Of a DNA stretch of 7,371 bases, positions 6,077-7,371 are shown in pieces. The notes under the pieces are model-generated. The model was not told the origin of the DNA, did not search any database, and saw only the letters and a list, made by a program, of their open reading frames with translations. The position numbers and the translations under genes were made by a program. The stretch is from Flavobacteriales bacterium. Its GTDB lineage: Bacteria > Bacteroidota > Bacteroidia > Flavobacteriales > UA16. Numbering within the stretch: position 1 is the stretch's first letter; every line of letters begins with the position of its first letter. The stretch lies in the NCBI GenBank assembly GCA_018700255.1, contig JABISU010000248.1:1-7371 (forward strand), read 5' to 3'.

Positions 6077-7371
6077 ATGAAAAATATTATTTCTCCTTTT
6101 ATAATAGTACTTACTGCTATTACCCTTTGCGCTTCACTAAACAGCTGTAAAGGAGCTAAGTCATACGTCAAACGTGGAGCTAAGATGGAAGCCGCCGGAA
6201 TGATTGACCAAGCCGCAGACTTTTACTGCACTGCCCTCAAGAAAAAACCAGCAAACTTAGATGCTCTATCTGGTCTCAATCGTACAGGCCAAATCATACT
6301 TTCTCGACACCTCGCATTGTTCGATGAAGCTACCCTACGCAGCGATAAGGAGTCCGCAATTCGTAACTTCAAGAATGCTGAATCGTTCTATGACAAGGTT
6401 AACGCTTTTGGTGTAACTCTCAACTTTCCAGACTCGAAAAGAGCTCAATACGAATCTGTGAAAAACGACCATGTTCAAGAATTATACACTATTGCGACCT
6501 CACACCTTGAAAAGTTAGAATACAACCAGGCGCTCAAACTGTTAGAGGAAATTACATCTCTTGTACCTGGCTTTAAAGATGCCGCCTCACTTGCTGATTT
6601 CGCCTTCTGCACACCAACTTACGATTTAGCAATGACTGCAATGGACGACAAGCTATTTCGTTCTGCATATGAAACTTTCTCAGATGTAGTTAACCGCGAT
6701 GAAACATTTAAAGACGCTTCTGAAAGACGTGATGAAGTTTTAGAACTAGGACGCTTCACGATTGCTCTTATGTCTTTCAAGAACGGTTCTAACAGACGTA
6801 ATATCAGTACTAAGCTTAGCTCTTATGTAGAACAAAACCTGATGGAATCTAACGACCCTTTCCTGGTCGTTGTAGATCGAGAATCGATTGACTTAATACT
6901 CCAAGAACAACAACTAGAGCTCAGCGGACTGACATCTGGAGCAGAACTAGAAATAGGTTCACTACTTGGCGTTAAGGCAATTTTAAAGGGAACTGTAACT
7001 GGATGTACAGTCTCAACAACGCCTCTTCGACACGACAACAAACGCGGATACGAAAAATATAGAGTAGAAACTATCGATTCCGAGGGGAAAAAGCGAAACG
7101 AAACTAAATACCGCTCCGTTGGATACTCTGAATTTTATCAATCATCTGAAGTTGCCATGTCATTCACACTCAAGCTCGTTTCTATGGAAACAGGAGCTAT
7201 CTTATCTAGTAAAACAATTGAATCTTACTCTTCTGACGATGTTCGATACTTAAAATACGGAGGTAATGCTAGAATGCTTTACCCCGCAAAATCTAATGGA
7301 TCAGTTAACGCGTCAAGTAGTGGACACAATATGCTTCTAGGTCTAATTGGGCAAAGAGAAAATTTAAAAAA
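6077..7371 (+). CDS. Lipoprotein with TPR-like repeats and a CsgG-like domain, 3' end outside window
   Basis: An ATG at 6077 opens a frame that runs 431 codons to the window edge without a stop. The N-terminus is a lipoprotein signal: a Lys after the Met, a hydrophobic core, then LNSC with the acylated cysteine at residue 24. No acidic run follows the cysteine, so surface export is not predicted. Residues about 34-225 are helical, with TPR-like units such as GMIDQAADFYCTALKKKPAN, one at about 132-178 (YNQALKLLEEI) and one at 180-225 (SAYETFSDVV). From residue 227 the CsgG/FlgO/LpoB-like pattern appears: FTIALMSFKNG (227-237), FLVVVDRESIDLILQEQQLE (262-281), SGLTSG, then GSLLGVKAILKGTVTG (294-309). 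A later strand, FTLKLVSMETGAIL, is followed by LYPAKSNG. The family suggests a periplasmic, outer-membrane-anchored protein. True CsgG lacks such a long helical front, so a curli exporter role is not implied. Confidence 0.85.
   Translation, partial: MKNIISPFIIVLTAITLCASLNSCKGAKSYVKRGAKMEAAGMIDQAADFYCTALKKKPANLDALSGLNRTGQIILSRHLALFDEATLRSDKESAIRNFKNAESFYDKVNAFGVTLNFPDSKRAQYESVKNDHVQELYTIATSHLEKLEYNQALKLLEEITSLVPGFKDAASLADFAFCTPTYDLAMTAMDDKLFRSAYETFSDVVNRDETFKDASERRDEVLELGRFTIALMSFKNGSNRRNISTKLSSYVEQNLMESNDPFLVVVDRESIDLILQEQQLELSGLTSGAELEIGSLLGVKAILKGTVTGCTVSTTPLRHDNKRGYEKYRVETIDSEGKKRNETKYRSVGYSEFYQSSEVAMSFTLKLVSMETGAILSSKTIESYSSDDVRYLKYGGNARMLYPAKSNGSVNASSSGHNMLLGLIGQRENLK

Noticed and set aside
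6823..7041. A 72-codon open frame on the minus strand
   Set aside because: It sits antisense inside the CsgG-like domain, whose plus-strand reading has clear family motifs. Its Ser-rich translation looks like a shadow.
6077..7371. Calling the plus-strand gene csgG, with a curli secretion system
   Set aside because: The CsgG-like domain comes after a long helical repeat region and no csgE or csgF-like gene is visible, so only the broad domain family is supported.

Overview
The window looks like ordinary chromosomal DNA from a member of the Bacteroidota, probably a flavobacterium-like marine or environmental lineage. This rests on four things. A rhomboid gene and a second rhomboid-like gene lie directly after mutL. 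A small basic, single-helix protein sits just before mutL; in flavobacterial genomes it is often mislabelled as a riboflavin synthase subunit. The DNA is AT-rich and start codons lack clear Shine-Dalgarno sequences. The last gene has a Bacteroidota-style lipoprotein signal. The taxonomic call is inference; no rRNA or other marker is present.

Layout: positions 1-5963 hold seven genes, all on the minus strand and so tightly packed (overlaps of 1 and 8 bp, gaps of 8-28 bp) that they probably form one transcription unit. In transcription order (right to left) they are: a LYS9-type saccharopine dehydrogenase (4626-5963); an unrecognised Trp- and Cys-containing 146-residue protein starting on its stop codon (4186-4626); a long-form IspH of the MEP isoprenoid pathway (2946-4157); the small membrane protein (2569-2916); MutL (747-2576); a rhomboid intramembrane protease (112-738); and the first 34 codons of a second rhomboid-like protein (1-103), cut by the window edge. 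A 113-bp divergent intergenic region (5964-6076) separates this cluster from a plus-strand gene. That gene, 6077 to the window end, is open at its 3' end and encodes a lipoprotein with TPR-like helical repeats followed by a CsgG-like domain.

The minus-strand genes do not form a single pathway: lysine catabolism, isoprenoid synthesis, mismatch repair and membrane proteolysis are simply co-transcribed, which is common in this phylum. I see no mobile element, CRISPR array, tRNA, rRNA, prophage or clear terminator. Nothing amounts to an exciting undescribed system. The points most worth a second look are the TPR/CsgG-like lipoprotein, the loss of the MutL endonuclease metal-site residues, and the unrecognised 146-residue protein coupled to saccharopine dehydrogenase.
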